Notes: a model not told the origin generated them from the letters alone. DNA of 7,873 nt from Elusimicrobia bacterium RIFOXYB2_FULL_48_7 (GCA_001800495.1 MGVM01000100.1:1-7873), one strand, 5' to 3'; counted from the first letter of the stretch, positions 1 through 6,604 are shown. Made by a program: numbers and translations.

Positions 1-1
1 C

Positions 2-1516
2 AACGGGGCGCTGAAATACGCTTCTTATAACGGCAGCGCCTGGGAACTGCAGACGGTTGACGATACCGGCAATTCCGGCGAGTTCTGCTCGCTCGCGCTT
101 GACAGGTATAACGGCGCCCATATAAGTTACATTGACTGGGACAGTTTTAACCTTAAATACGCTTATTTCCAGGGCTCTACCGCGGCGTATTCCATAAATG
201 GTTACATAAAGGATTCTTCGGGCGGCGGGATAAGCGGCGCTTCGGTGATTTTAAGCGGGCATGGGGACGGATTATACGTTACAGCCCCGGGCGGTTACTA
301 CGAGTTTCCGGGCGTGGTTGCGGGCAATTACCAGGTTTCAGTGAATAAAACCGGTTATATTTTCAGCCCGATGAATTATATATACCAGCCTTTAAATTCA
401 AGCCGGGCAAACCAGAATTTCACCGGAACCCAGTCAACTTCTCCTGTAACTTTCTCAATAAAGGGTTATGCCCGGTTTGCCTCTGGCGCAGGTATAAGCG
501 GAGCCGCAGTGAGTTTATCAGGCAAGGCAACAGCCAATTGTTCCACCCAGCCGGACGGTTATTATGAATTCCTGAACCTTTCAACGGGAAGTTATACCGT
601 CACGCCGTCAAAAAGCGGCTGCGTTTTCGTTCCATCAAATTACAGCTATTCAACGCTTTACTCCGATTTAACCGGGCAGAATTTTACCGGCAGTACGATA
701 ACCTATTACATTAAAGGGTACGTGAAAGATTCAACCCAGCAGGGTATAAGCGGGGTTACCGTGACAGCTGCCAGCGGCGCTCAGGCGGCGGGGGCAGTGT
801 CAACTGACAGCAACGGTTACTATGAATTCCTTAATCTTGAATATAACGGCAGTTACACAATAACCCCGGCGAAAACCGGCTGGGCGTTCAATCCCGTGAA
901 TAAATCCTATACCCCGCTTGACGCCAACAAGGACGACCAGAATTTCACAGGTACAGCTGCCGCCCGGTTGTACAGGATAAGCGGTTATGTCAGGAACAGC
1001 GCGGGAACAGAGCTTGAAGGCGTATCGCTTGCATTAAGCGGGCTGGCCAGCGGGACCCTTGTTACGGATTCAAGCGGGTATTTTGAAGTGAGCGGCCTTG
1101 CTGACGGGAGTTACCTGGTAAGGCCTTCAAAAACCGGCTGGAGCTTCAACCCCTCGGACCTGATCATTGATGTTGATTCAAACAAGGACAATAATGTTTT
1201 TACCGGCATGCCGGGCACGCCCGGCCAGGCTGTCAATTACTGCAAGCCGGTGAACAATTTATTCAATCCCCACAAAAGGGAAATGACAACTATCTGGTAC
1301 AACCTGCTTTCAAGGGGCGCTGTAAAAATGAAGCTCTATACTGTCGACGGCAGGCTTGTTAAGTCGCTTGTCGATGAGACAAAGGACCCCGGGCTTTACA
1401 CCGAGCAATGGAACGGCGCCAATGAAGGCGGCGAAATAGCGGGCAGGGGAGTTTATATCCTGTATTACCAGGCCCCGGGAATAAAGGAAAAAAAGAAAAT
1501 AATATTAAGCCAATGA
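2..1516 (+). CDS. Secreted repeat protein with carboxypeptidase-regulatory-like repeats and a FlgD/T9SS-like C-terminal domain (5' end outside window)
   Basis: The reading frame is open from base 2, so this is the last 504 residues of a longer protein and the GTG at 245 is not its start. Residues 4-59 (LKYASYNGSAW, then SLALD, then HISYID and LKYAYF) look like one LKYA-type beta-propeller-like repeat found in large secreted proteins. Four repeats of about 80 residues follow at 63-142, 151-230, 235-317 and 324-402. Each has a (I)xGYV-xx-GxxISG opening, a DGYYEF-type strand, a GSYxVxPxKxG strand and a closing QNFTG, which matches carboxypeptidase-regulatory-like/Ig-type folds. Residues 419-504 (NLFNP, KLYTVDGRLVKSL, GxYxxxWNG, GVYILYY, KKKIIL) match the FlgD Ig-like/type IX secretion C-terminal family. 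It overlaps the PorV-like gene by ATGA, which suggests cotranslation and possible export or anchoring through it. Function is probably cell-surface or adhesive; no catalytic domain is visible. Confidence 0.88.
   Translation, partial: NGALKYASYNGSAWELQTVDDTGNSGEFCSLALDRYNGAHISYIDWDSFNLKYAYFQGSTAAYSINGYIKDSSGGGISGASVILSGHGDGLYVTAPGGYYEFPGVVAGNYQVSVNKTGYIFSPMNYIYQPLNSSRANQNFTGTQSTSPVTFSIKGYARFASGAGISGAAVSLSGKATANCSTQPDGYYEFLNLSTGSYTVTPSKSGCVFVPSNYSYSTLYSDLTGQNFTGSTITYYIKGYVKDSTQQGISGVTVTAASGAQAAGAVSTDSNGYYEFLNLEYNGSYTITPAKTGWAFNPVNKSYTPLDANKDDQNFTGTAAARLYRISGYVRNSAGTELEGVSLALSGLASGTLVTDSSGYFEVSGLADGSYLVRPSKTGWSFNPSDLIIDVDSNKDNNVFTGMPGTPGQAVNYCKPVNNLFNPHKREMTTIWYNLLSRGAVKMKLYTVDGRLVKSLVDETKDPGLYTEQWNGANEGGEIAGRGVYILYYQAPGIKEKKKIILSQ
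188..1207 (+). repeat. Four in-frame ~80-codon repeats (carboxypeptidase-regulatory-like domains)
   Basis: Tandem units begin near 188, 452, 704 and 971, and each encodes one Ig-like domain. The units are recognisable by GYxK/R at the start, a GYYEF or GYFEV strand in the middle and a terminal NFTG or VFTG. The DNA has diverged between units, apart from short stretches around the YYEFLNL and QNFTG codons, so the duplication is old or under diversifying drift. Confidence 0.85.
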
Positions 1517-2433
1517 AAAAAACAGCCATTTTGTTTATCTCCGCGTTAGCGCTGTTCCTGCCTGCCGTTGTTTACGGGGCTGCGGGAAGTTCCTCCGGGC
1601 TGATCCTGATCCAGCCGGTATGCGCCCGCGCCGTGGCCATGGGTGACGCCTTCAGTGCCGTTTCCGACGACATCAACGCGGTATATTACAATCCCGCGGG
1701 GCTGCTGCTTTATAACAGGAAGGAATTCTCGGCCTCTTACCTGAAGGGCGTGCTTGATTTCAGTTATTATTCGGCGGGGTTCTATTCGTCTTTCAATAAC
1801 AGCTACGCGCTGGGCGGGAACCTGTCGGCATTCAGCGCCGGGGAAGCCGAGATCAACAATGTTGACGGCACGTCGCGCAATGTAACGGCCATGGAAGATT
1901 CCGTTTACACGGCCACCCTGGCAAAAAACCTGGGCGGCGATTTTTCCGCCGGAGCGAATATAAAATACATTAACTCGGCCGTCGCCGGGGAATTCAAAAA
2001 CGAGGCGTACCCGCTTGATATAGGCCTGCTTTACAGGAAAGACAACATCGATAAAAGGATCGGCATCGGGCTTTGTATCCAGAACCTGGGCGGCAGCCTG
2101 AAAACATCTGCCGCGGATGACGAGGGGGAGAAACTCCCGCAGGTAACCCGCGCCGGTTTTTCCTACACTTCAAGGGACGAGGCAAAGATCGTGACTTTCA
2201 GCGCTGACGCGCTTCAGCTGCAGGAAGACCCGGGCCTGAAAATTCACATGGGCCTGGAATATGCGCTCGGGGGCAGATTGTCGCTGAGGGCCGGATATAA
2301 GGCCGGGTATGACCTGGCTTCGCTTACTGCCGGCTTCGGGGTTGAAGTGAACGGGGCGAACATTGATATTGCCGCTACAATGATGGGAGTGCTGGGGTAT
2401 ACCTACAACGTTTCTATTTCCTTCAAGTTATAA
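1513..2433 (+). CDS. PorV/PorQ-family outer-membrane protein
   Basis: The product is 306 residues. A signal peptide (MKK, then a hydrophobic core to about residue 20, with possible cleavage near YGAAG) is followed by the family hallmark at residues 38-64, ARAVAMGDAFSAVSDD then NAVYYNPAGL. The rest is alternating beta strands rich in Gly and aromatics, ending YNVSISFKL, as expected of a FadL-like barrel. In type IX secretion PorV binds the C-terminal signals of cargo, while PorQ acts in cargo attachment. Many non-Bacteroidota phyla carry relatives of unproven function. The start overlaps the stop of the preceding surface-protein gene (ATGA), and no strong Shine-Dalgarno is visible, so translation is probably coupled. 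The pairing with a protein carrying a FlgD/T9SS-like C-terminal domain supports a role in that protein's export or attachment, which is inference. The 3' end overlaps the convergent barrel gene by 6 bp. Confidence 0.88.
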   Translation: MKKTAILFISALALFLPAVVYGAAGSSSGLILIQPVCARAVAMGDAFSAVSDDINAVYYNPAGLLLYNRKEFSASYLKGVLDFSYYSAGFYSSFNNSYALGGNLSAFSAGEAEINNVDGTSRNVTAMEDSVYTATLAKNLGGDFSAGANIKYINSAVAGEFKNEAYPLDIGLLYRKDNIDKRIGIGLCIQNLGGSLKTSAADDEGEKLPQVTRAGFSYTSRDEAKIVTFSADALQLQEDPGLKIHMGLEYALGGRLSLRAGYKAGYDLASLTAGFGVEVNGANIDIAATMMGVLGYTYNVSISFKL

Positions 2434-3558
2434 CCTGCAGAAAAACGACAAGCCGATGGTTTCATTAATATAAGTGTAAAAATAATCGTTAGAGGCGTTA
2501 TTTTCGTTTGAATAGCTGAATTTAATGTCGAACGAGGCGCCGCCGGTTTTTGCCAGAGGGTATGTAAAAGAGAGCGCGCCGGTAATATTCCTGTCCTGCC
2601 TTTTTTCGTCGGTGAAATTCCCCGAGGAATTCCTTGCAAGCCGCGACTGGTAAAAGGTATCCTTTAGGTAAACTGACAGGAGGGGGCTCAGTTTGTCCAG
2701 TATCTTGTACTGGATATACGCGCCAAACTTTTGGCTGTAATTGTTGTAATAATTCCCTACCAGCGACTCATCCCCCGTGCCGAAAGTGATATCCTTGCCG
2801 TAATCTATGAAATTCGCGTTTGAATCAAGCAGGGTATGCCTGTAATAACACCCTGCCTGGCCGTCCTGCATGGCGTGGGCCAGGGTAAGGCCTGTCTCGG
2901 TTTCATTAGCGTCCTGGTGGTCGCTGCTTAAAACGCCGCTTGTGCCTGAAAACACCTGCCATTCGGGATAACTCTTCTGCGCGGACAGCAGGTCCAGTTC
3001 AAGCGTAGTGAAAAGCGAGAATTCCCGGGTAAGTTTTAAAGACGGGCCGGATGAGTTGTAGTCAAGTATATATTGCGGATAAGCGACACTTGACATCGCG
3101 TAACCAAGCTTGCAAATAGTGTAATCGGTAATGTAATATTTTATTTCAGGCAGGATGTAGAGGTTGCTGAAGTTGTAAACAGTGTAGTTCGGCTGCTGGT
3201 ATAACATGTAGAGGGTTTTCAGCTCCAACCCTCCCCATTCGCCGATATTTTTGTTTATCCTGCCGTTCAGGGTGTGGAGGTTGTAATCAAAAAAATCATA
3301 CTCGCTGTATTTTTTCAGCGCCAGCTGGTAATCCCACCAGGAAAATATAGCGGGCGAATAATGGATGGAACTGCGGATATTCACATTCAGCAGGCCCGCC
3401 TGGTCAGGCAGGGCGCTGTAGTCCTGGTAAACGTTCCCGGTCCGTTCGCTGCCTATTTCTATTTCCGGGCGCACGGTGGTTCTCAGGCCCGCTGAAATAA
3501 CAGGCCCGGGAACAAACGCCAATCCAAGGATAATTATACAGGTTTTGTTGATATTCAA
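2428..3558 (-). CDS. Outer-membrane beta-barrel protein of unknown function
   Basis: The product is 376 residues. It has a signal peptide (MNINKTCIIILGLAFVPGPV, probable cleavage after VISA, residue 23) and then a long run of amphipathic strands with many Tyr, Phe and Asn. Examples are YNLHTLNGRI, YILPEIKYYIT and FGAYIQYKILDKLSPLLSVYLKD. This is typical of a non-porin barrel assayed only in uncultured bacteria; I recognise no named family. The protein ends FFCRL rather than in the usual C-terminal aromatic. The start is TTG, chosen because it leads straight into the signal peptide and has a well-placed AAAAGG seven bases upstream. It is the last gene of the sigma/anti-sigma operon, 3 bp after the preceding gene, so it is a likely target or effector of that ECF system. 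The stop codon lies within the last sense codon of the convergent PorV-like gene. Confidence 0.8.
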   Translation of the reverse strand: MNINKTCIIILGLAFVPGPVISAGLRTTVRPEIEIGSERTGNVYQDYSALPDQAGLLNVNIRSSIHYSPAIFSWWDYQLALKKYSEYDFFDYNLHTLNGRINKNIGEWGGLELKTLYMLYQQPNYTVYNFSNLYILPEIKYYITDYTICKLGYAMSSVAYPQYILDYNSSGPSLKLTREFSLFTTLELDLLSAQKSYPEWQVFSGTSGVLSSDHQDANETETGLTLAHAMQDGQAGCYYRHTLLDSNANFIDYGKDITFGTGDESLVGNYYNNYSQKFGAYIQYKILDKLSPLLSVYLKDTFYQSRLARNSSGNFTDEKRQDRNITGALSFTYPLAKTGGASFDIKFSYSNENNASNDYFYTYINETIGLSFFCRL

Positions 3559-3561
3559 AGA

Positions 3562-4158
3562 TTACCTTTTCGGTTTTCTTTTGTCGTCGCCTGTGGCAGG
3601 GCCGCTTACCGCGGGCGCCACTGCGTCGCCATAGCGTTCCCTTATGATTTCTTCAAGCTTCTGCTTCATTGTCAGGAACATCTTCTTGGATTCTTCCAGG
3701 TTTTCAGCGCGGGCAGCTATCCTTGAAGTCAGCGCTACCGCCACCTGGTTGCATAATGCGGCCCCGGACTGGTTATTTTTCAGGCTGTTAAGCGCCTGGA
3801 GCGCCACTGCTGTCCTGGCTTCTTCCGGGGTAAGCCCTTCCTTGATGGCCAGTTTTACTAGGTCAATAGTTGCCGCGAGGTCCTGGCCGGAAATGTTTTT
3901 CAGCATGAGGGACCTGGCAAGTTTTACCATTTCTCTCTGGGTCGCGCCGGACTGGACTGCCTCTTTTGCCGCTTCGCATATGGCATTTACTTCCTGTACA
4001 GTATAGCGGCTTTGGGTGGCGGTGCACAGCTGGCTCATTTCTTTTGCCGCGCTGTTCAATTGCGGCTGGTCCTGCTGCTGGGCGCGCAGCTGGGCGCCGG
4101 CCGGGAAAATGCCAGACAGGAAAACCAGAATTGCCGCGAAAAACAATGTTTTTTTCAT
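3562..4158 (-). CDS. Small secreted helical protein, function unknown
   Basis: The product is 198 residues. It has a signal peptide at 1-22 (MKKTLFFAAILVFLSG, cleavage near PAGA). The mature part is predicted to be almost all helix. Residues 60-96 and 98-134 look like two copies of one helical unit: both begin Ile, carry K-x-A-[VI]-x-x-G-x-T-x-x-E near the start, and run about 37 residues. A charged helix at 153-176 (ENLEESKKMFLTMKQKLEE) and a Lys/Arg-rich tail (KRKPKR) close the protein. Three cysteines (45, 61, 136) could form a disulfide or be free. I do not recognise a family. The gene lies 15 bp after the anti-sigma gene and 3 bp before the barrel gene, so it is probably a periplasmic product of the ECF operon, perhaps a partner of the barrel or an envelope stress effector. 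Confidence 0.8.
   Translation of the reverse strand: MKKTLFFAAILVFLSGIFPAGAQLRAQQQDQPQLNSAAKEMSQLCTATQSRYTVQEVNAICEAAKEAVQSGATQREMVKLARSLMLKNISGQDLAATIDLVKLAIKEGLTPEEARTAVALQALNSLKNNQSGAALCNQVAVALTSRIAARAENLEESKKMFLTMKQKLEEIIRERYGDAVAPAVSGPATGDDKRKPKR
3565..3570 (-). promoter_or_regulatory. Ribosome binding site AAAAGG made from the last two codons of the upstream gene
   Basis: The final Lys-Arg codons (AAA AGG) of the upstream secreted-protein gene sit six bases before the TTG at 3558. They serve as the Shine-Dalgarno that decides this non-ATG start. The arrangement implies tight translational coupling of the two genes. Confidence 0.6.
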
Positions 4159-4167
4159 GATACGCTG

Positions 4168-4172
4168 CCTCC
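4168..4172 (-). promoter_or_regulatory. Ribosome binding site GGAGG for the secreted helical protein
   Basis: A perfect GGAGG lies nine bases before the ATG at 4158, in the 15-bp gap after the anti-sigma stop codon. It fixes the start that gives a clean signal peptide. Confidence 0.7.
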
Positions 4173-4173
4173 G

Positions 4174-4794
4174 TTAAATTATTTCCATTGCTGGAACTTT
4201 TATTTTTGAGTTTCTTTTCACGTCTATTTCGGCCTGCGGGTCGGGGTACCATTTCTTGCCGTCAACTATTATTGAATACTGGTATTTGCCTTTTTTTATC
4301 GGCACGGTGACCGACCAAACGCCGTCTTCTTCGTTTAACGGCGTGTTATACATGTTCCAGTCGTTAAAATCCCCCGCAAGGGTTACCACGCTTGCGTCCT
4401 GAAGGGCTACCTCGAAGGTTACGTTGACGTTTTTCTGGAAATAATGCCTGCTTCCGAACAATATCACGGAGGCAAACACCAGCAAAAATCCCGCGGCCGC
4501 CGAAAGCGATTTTAGATTGAGCGCGATGGCCCCGGGAAAAAACGTCCGGGGCGCTGTTTCCCCCGTTCCCCCCGAAAGGGGAAGGTTTGAAAGCACCCTT
4601 GTTGTAAAGCCCGCGGGGGCGCTTACTTTGGGCGAATCGCTTATCAAGGAGGAAACCCCTTTGATAAATGCCAGTTTTTCACCGCAAGCTGCGCAGTTTA
4701 TTATATGTTCAGAAAGCACCCGCGCTGTTTTTTCATCAAGCTCGTTGTCAAAGTATTCGTTCAGCAGTCTGTCGTTGATTTTGTTGCATTCCAT
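4174..4794 (-). CDS. Zinc-finger anti-sigma factor with one membrane segment and an extracytoplasmic CBM48/AMPK-type glycogen-binding domain
   Basis: The product is 206 residues. The cytoplasmic N-terminus carries the ZAS/zf-HC2 signature H30-x3-C34-x2-C37 with an upstream Cys3, the ligand spacing of RsrA-type anti-sigma factors. A linker leads to a hydrophobic segment at about 97-116, which should cross the inner membrane once. Residues 123-203 are an E-set/CBM48 domain: LAGDFNDW (W146), a strand ending VWSVTVPI (W160), a GKYQYSIIVDGKKW stretch (W182), PDP, and Asn195-Ser196. By family comparison W146, W182 and N195 occupy the positions that stack on or bond to glucan in AMPK beta subunits. 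The family Lys is replaced by Ser174, and the loop before N195 is short. The protein should bind and inhibit the ECF sigma encoded just upstream and may sense a carbohydrate or envelope signal outside the membrane. The sensing role is inference; the domain could be purely structural. Confidence 0.9.
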   Translation of the reverse strand: MECNKINDRLLNEYFDNELDEKTARVLSEHIINCAACGEKLAFIKGVSSLISDSPKVSAPAGFTTRVLSNLPLSGGTGETAPRTFFPGAIALNLKSLSAAAGFLLVFASVILFGSRHYFQKNVNVTFEVALQDASVVTLAGDFNDWNMYNTPLNEEDGVWSVTVPIKKGKYQYSIIVDGKKWYPDPQAEIDVKRNSKIKVPAMEII

Positions 4795-4802
4795 GGCTTT
4801 GT

Positions 4803-4806
4803 CCTC
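4803..4806 (-). promoter_or_regulatory. Ribosome binding site GAGG for the anti-sigma gene
   Basis: GAGG (within AGAGGAC) sits eight bases before the ATG at 4794. It lies just downstream of the promoter-like element of 4812-4841, so a transcript starting there would have a very short leader that still holds this site. Confidence 0.6.
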
Positions 4807-4811
4807 TACTT

Positions 4812-4841
4812 TATATACACCTGAGCGGCGTAAAAGTTACA
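4812..4841 (-). promoter_or_regulatory. Candidate ECF promoter before the anti-sigma gene (TGTAAC-N17-GTATATA)
   Basis: On the minus strand TGTAAC (4841-4836) is followed by 17 bases and GTATATA (4818-4812), ending 17 bases before the anti-sigma ATG. An AAC-containing -35 such as TGTAAC is typical of ECF promoters; the -10 half is atypical. The same bipartite element with identical spacing precedes the sigma gene. The TAA stop codon of the sigma gene is inside the TGTAAC. Confidence 0.5.
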
Positions 4842-5415
4842 CCCTTTCCTTGAATTTTTTAAATAATATATTCCTTGCCCTGTGGATGCGTATTTTAACC
4901 ACCCCCGTCGAAAGCCCCGTGATGCCGGCTATTTCCTCCAGGGAACGGTTTTCTTCGTGTTTAAGCAGGAACGGTATCCTGTAATCCGGGGACAGGGACC
5001 GGATTATTTCGGATAAAAGCTCGTTTTTTTCCTTTTTCAGCAGGGCTTGCTCTGTTGTTTCCGCGGTATCCGCGGGTTCAGCGGTTATTTCTTCATCATC
5101 GTTCTGGACAGGTTTATCAATGGAAAAGAAGGCGAATTTCCTTCTTTTGAGCTTGTTTCTTGATGTGTTTATGGCAATGGTGTAAAGCCAGGTGGAAAAC
5201 TTGTATTCAACCTTGAATTCCTTAAGATGGGTATAAGCTTTCAGGTAAGTGTCCTGGCAGACATCCATGGCGTCGTCCCTGTTGTACATCAGCTTGTAAA
5301 CAAAGTTGAAAAGAGCGTCTTTGTATTTGTCTACAAGCGCGCCGAAAGAATCCCTGTTGCCTTCCAGGGCTTCCCTTATGAGAGACAGGTCTTCATTTTC
5401 GTTGGAATGATTCAT
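4837..5415 (-). CDS. ECF RNA polymerase sigma factor (sigma-70 family, RpoE-like)
   Basis: The product is 192 residues, usual for an ECF sigma factor. Region 2 spans about 24-93: FGALVDKYKDALFNFVYKL, then the polymerase-contacting DAMDVCQDTYLKAY (48-61), then FSTWLYTIAINTSRNKLKRRK (73-93), which recognises and melts the -10. An acidic linker (NDDEE...) joins it to region 4 at about 132-186: LSPDYRIPFLLKHEENRSLEEIAGITGLSTGVVKIRIHRAR, a helix-turn-helix that reads the -35. There is no region 3 and no C-terminal extension. The cognate anti-sigma gene follows 42 bp downstream, so activity is probably controlled by sequestration at the membrane. A TGTAAC-N17-GTATATA element directly upstream suggests autoregulation. 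The start ATG was chosen because it gives the normal N-terminal length; the upstream GGGGAC is a modest ribosome binding site. Confidence 0.95.
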   Translation of the reverse strand: MNHSNENEDLSLIREALEGNRDSFGALVDKYKDALFNFVYKLMYNRDDAMDVCQDTYLKAYTHLKEFKVEYKFSTWLYTIAINTSRNKLKRRKFAFFSIDKPVQNDDEEITAEPADTAETTEQALLKKEKNELLSEIIRSLSPDYRIPFLLKHEENRSLEEIAGITGLSTGVVKIRIHRARNILFKKFKERV

Positions 5416-5429
5416 GGCCGTCCCCGGTA

Positions 5430-5459
5430 TATATACAATTGGGTGCCGCGGAAGTTACA
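5430..5459 (-). promoter_or_regulatory. Candidate ECF promoter before the sigma gene (TGTAAC-N17-GTATATA)
   Basis: On the minus strand TGTAAC (5459-5454) is followed by 17 bases and GTATATA (5436-5430), 14 bases before the sigma ATG. It shares both half-sites, the spacing and the two bases after TGTAAC with the element before the anti-sigma gene. Its TGTAAC overlaps the stop codon of the ABC ATPase gene. It would let the sigma factor transcribe its own gene independently of the ATPase promoter. Confidence 0.5.
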
Positions 5460-6561
5460 GCGCTTTTTCGGTTTTCGGGTCGAACAGGAGGATCTTGTCC
5501 ATGTCAAAGACAATATCTATTTGCTGGCCGGGTTTCACGGCGTCAGCCGGGTCTTTCTGTTTGGCGCGCATGATAAACGTATTGTTCCCCGTGTTGATAT
5601 GCACGTGCGATTCCGGGCCCATGGGTTCCACTATTATGACGCTGGCGTTCACGCTGTTGCCTTCTATTTTCTTTGTGTATTCGTCTTTCAGCAGGATATC
5701 CTCCGCGCGGACGCCGAAAATCACGCCGCTGTTTTCATAAGGAGCGATCTTTTCCTTCATGTTATCGGGCAGGCGCAGTTTCAGCGTATCCATGCTGATG
5801 AAATATACCCCGTCTTCCTTTAATATACCGGCTTTAAGAAGCTTCATCGGGGGGAACCCGAAAAAACCCGCGGCAAAAATGTTTGCGGGCTGGTTATAAA
5901 GGCCCATCGGTGCAGCCATCTGGACAGCCGTGCCTTCCTTCATCAGGCAGATCCTGTCGCCGAGCATCATCGCCTCGGTCTGGTCGTGAGTGACATAAAG
6001 AATGGTATTTTTCAGGTGTTCGTGTATGTTTTTGATCTCGTAGCGCATCTTCACGCGGAGTTTTTCATCCAGGTTGGAAAAGGGTTCATCAAACAGGAAC
6101 AGTTTAGGTTTTCTTACTATAGCTCTGCCCACCGCGACGCGCTGTTTTTCGCCGCCGGAGAGTTCCCTGGGCCATTTTTCAAGCATTTCGGTTATGCCCA
6201 GCATTTCCGCGGTTTCCTGCACCCGCATGGTTATCAGTTCCGCCGGCATTTTGCGCATTTTAAGGCCGAATGCCAGGTTGTCGTAAACTTTCATGTGCGG
6301 GTAAAGCGCGAAATTCTGGAAAACCATGGCGACGTCGCGCGCCTTCGCCGGCATATCCGTAACGTCTTCGCCGTCAATCAGCACCTGCCCCTCTGTAGGG
6401 TTTGTGAGGCCGGCAATAATGCGCAGGACAGTAGTTTTCCCGCAGCCCGAAGGGCCGGCAAGCACGCAGAGTTCCCCGTCAGCGATTTCCAGCGAGAAAT
6501 CCTTCACGGCAACGCCGCGCCAAAACTTCTTCTTGATGTTCTTTAGTTCTATCCTTGCCAT
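5455..6561 (-). CDS. Sugar ABC transporter ATP-binding protein, MalK/UgpC/MsmX type
   Basis: The product is 368 residues from the ATG at 6561, the usual length for this family. A GTG at 6573 would add four residues but lies at or before the likely transcription start, and MARIELKNIKKKF is the normal family beginning. All ATPase motifs are intact: Walker A GPSGCGKT (36-43), Q-loop Q82 in FQNFALYPHM, signature LSGGEKQ (134-140), Walker B LFLFDEP (154-160), D-loop SNLD (162-165) and H-loop H192. The segment FAAGFFGFPPMKLL (229-242) leads into the C-terminal TOBE/OB regulatory domain typical of carbohydrate importers. The protein would hydrolyse ATP on the inner face of the membrane to drive sugar uptake. 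No permease or binding protein is encoded beside it, so it may serve permeases elsewhere, as MsmX does. It lies 39 bp before the ECF sigma gene and is likely cotranscribed with it. Confidence 0.93.
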   Translation of the reverse strand: MARIELKNIKKKFWRGVAVKDFSLEIADGELCVLAGPSGCGKTTVLRIIAGLTNPTEGQVLIDGEDVTDMPAKARDVAMVFQNFALYPHMKVYDNLAFGLKMRKMPAELITMRVQETAEMLGITEMLEKWPRELSGGEKQRVAVGRAIVRKPKLFLFDEPFSNLDEKLRVKMRYEIKNIHEHLKNTILYVTHDQTEAMMLGDRICLMKEGTAVQMAAPMGLYNQPANIFAAGFFGFPPMKLLKAGILKEDGVYFISMDTLKLRLPDNMKEKIAPYENSGVIFGVRAEDILLKDEYTKKIEGNSVNASVIIVEPMGPESHVHINTGNNTFIMRAKQKDPADAVKPGQQIDIVFDMDKILLFDPKTEKAL

Positions 6562-6575
6562 GTTGAGTTGCACTA

Positions 6576-6604
6576 ATTATAGCAAATAATAGGGACGGTT
6601 CTAA
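6576..6604 (-). promoter_or_regulatory. Extended -10 promoter for the ABC ATPase operon
   Basis: On the minus strand TGCTATAAT (6584-6576) is a perfect extended -10. A weak -35 (TTAGAA, 6604-6599) lies 17 bases upstream, inside the inverted repeat. Transcription would start near 6569, leaving about eight bases before the ATG at 6561 and no Shine-Dalgarno, so translation would be nearly leaderless. Confidence 0.6.

Noticed and set aside
188..1207. The repeat region as a CRISPR or non-coding tandem array
   Set aside because: The period is about 250 bp, the units have diverged in DNA, and all are in one reading frame that encodes known Ig-like domains.
245..1516. GTG at 245 as the start of the repeat protein
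   Set aside because: The frame is open to base 2, and the upstream residues complete the first Ig-like repeat and an LKYA-type repeat, so the true start is outside the window.
5227..5823. 198-codon plus-strand open frame across the sigma and ABC ATPase genes
   Set aside because: It lies antisense to two well-supported genes, its translation shows no family pattern, and it has no ribosome binding site. Long antisense frames are expected opposite such coding sequence.
5986..6546. 186-codon plus-strand open frame opposite the ABC ATPase
   Set aside because: The minus strand encodes intact Walker A, signature and Walker B motifs here. The antisense product is His/Phe-rich noise.
6562..6573. GTG at 6573 as the start of the ABC ATPase
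   Set aside because: It lies between the -10 and the predicted transcript start, and family members begin at MAxIxLxNxxKxF, which matches the ATG at 6561.
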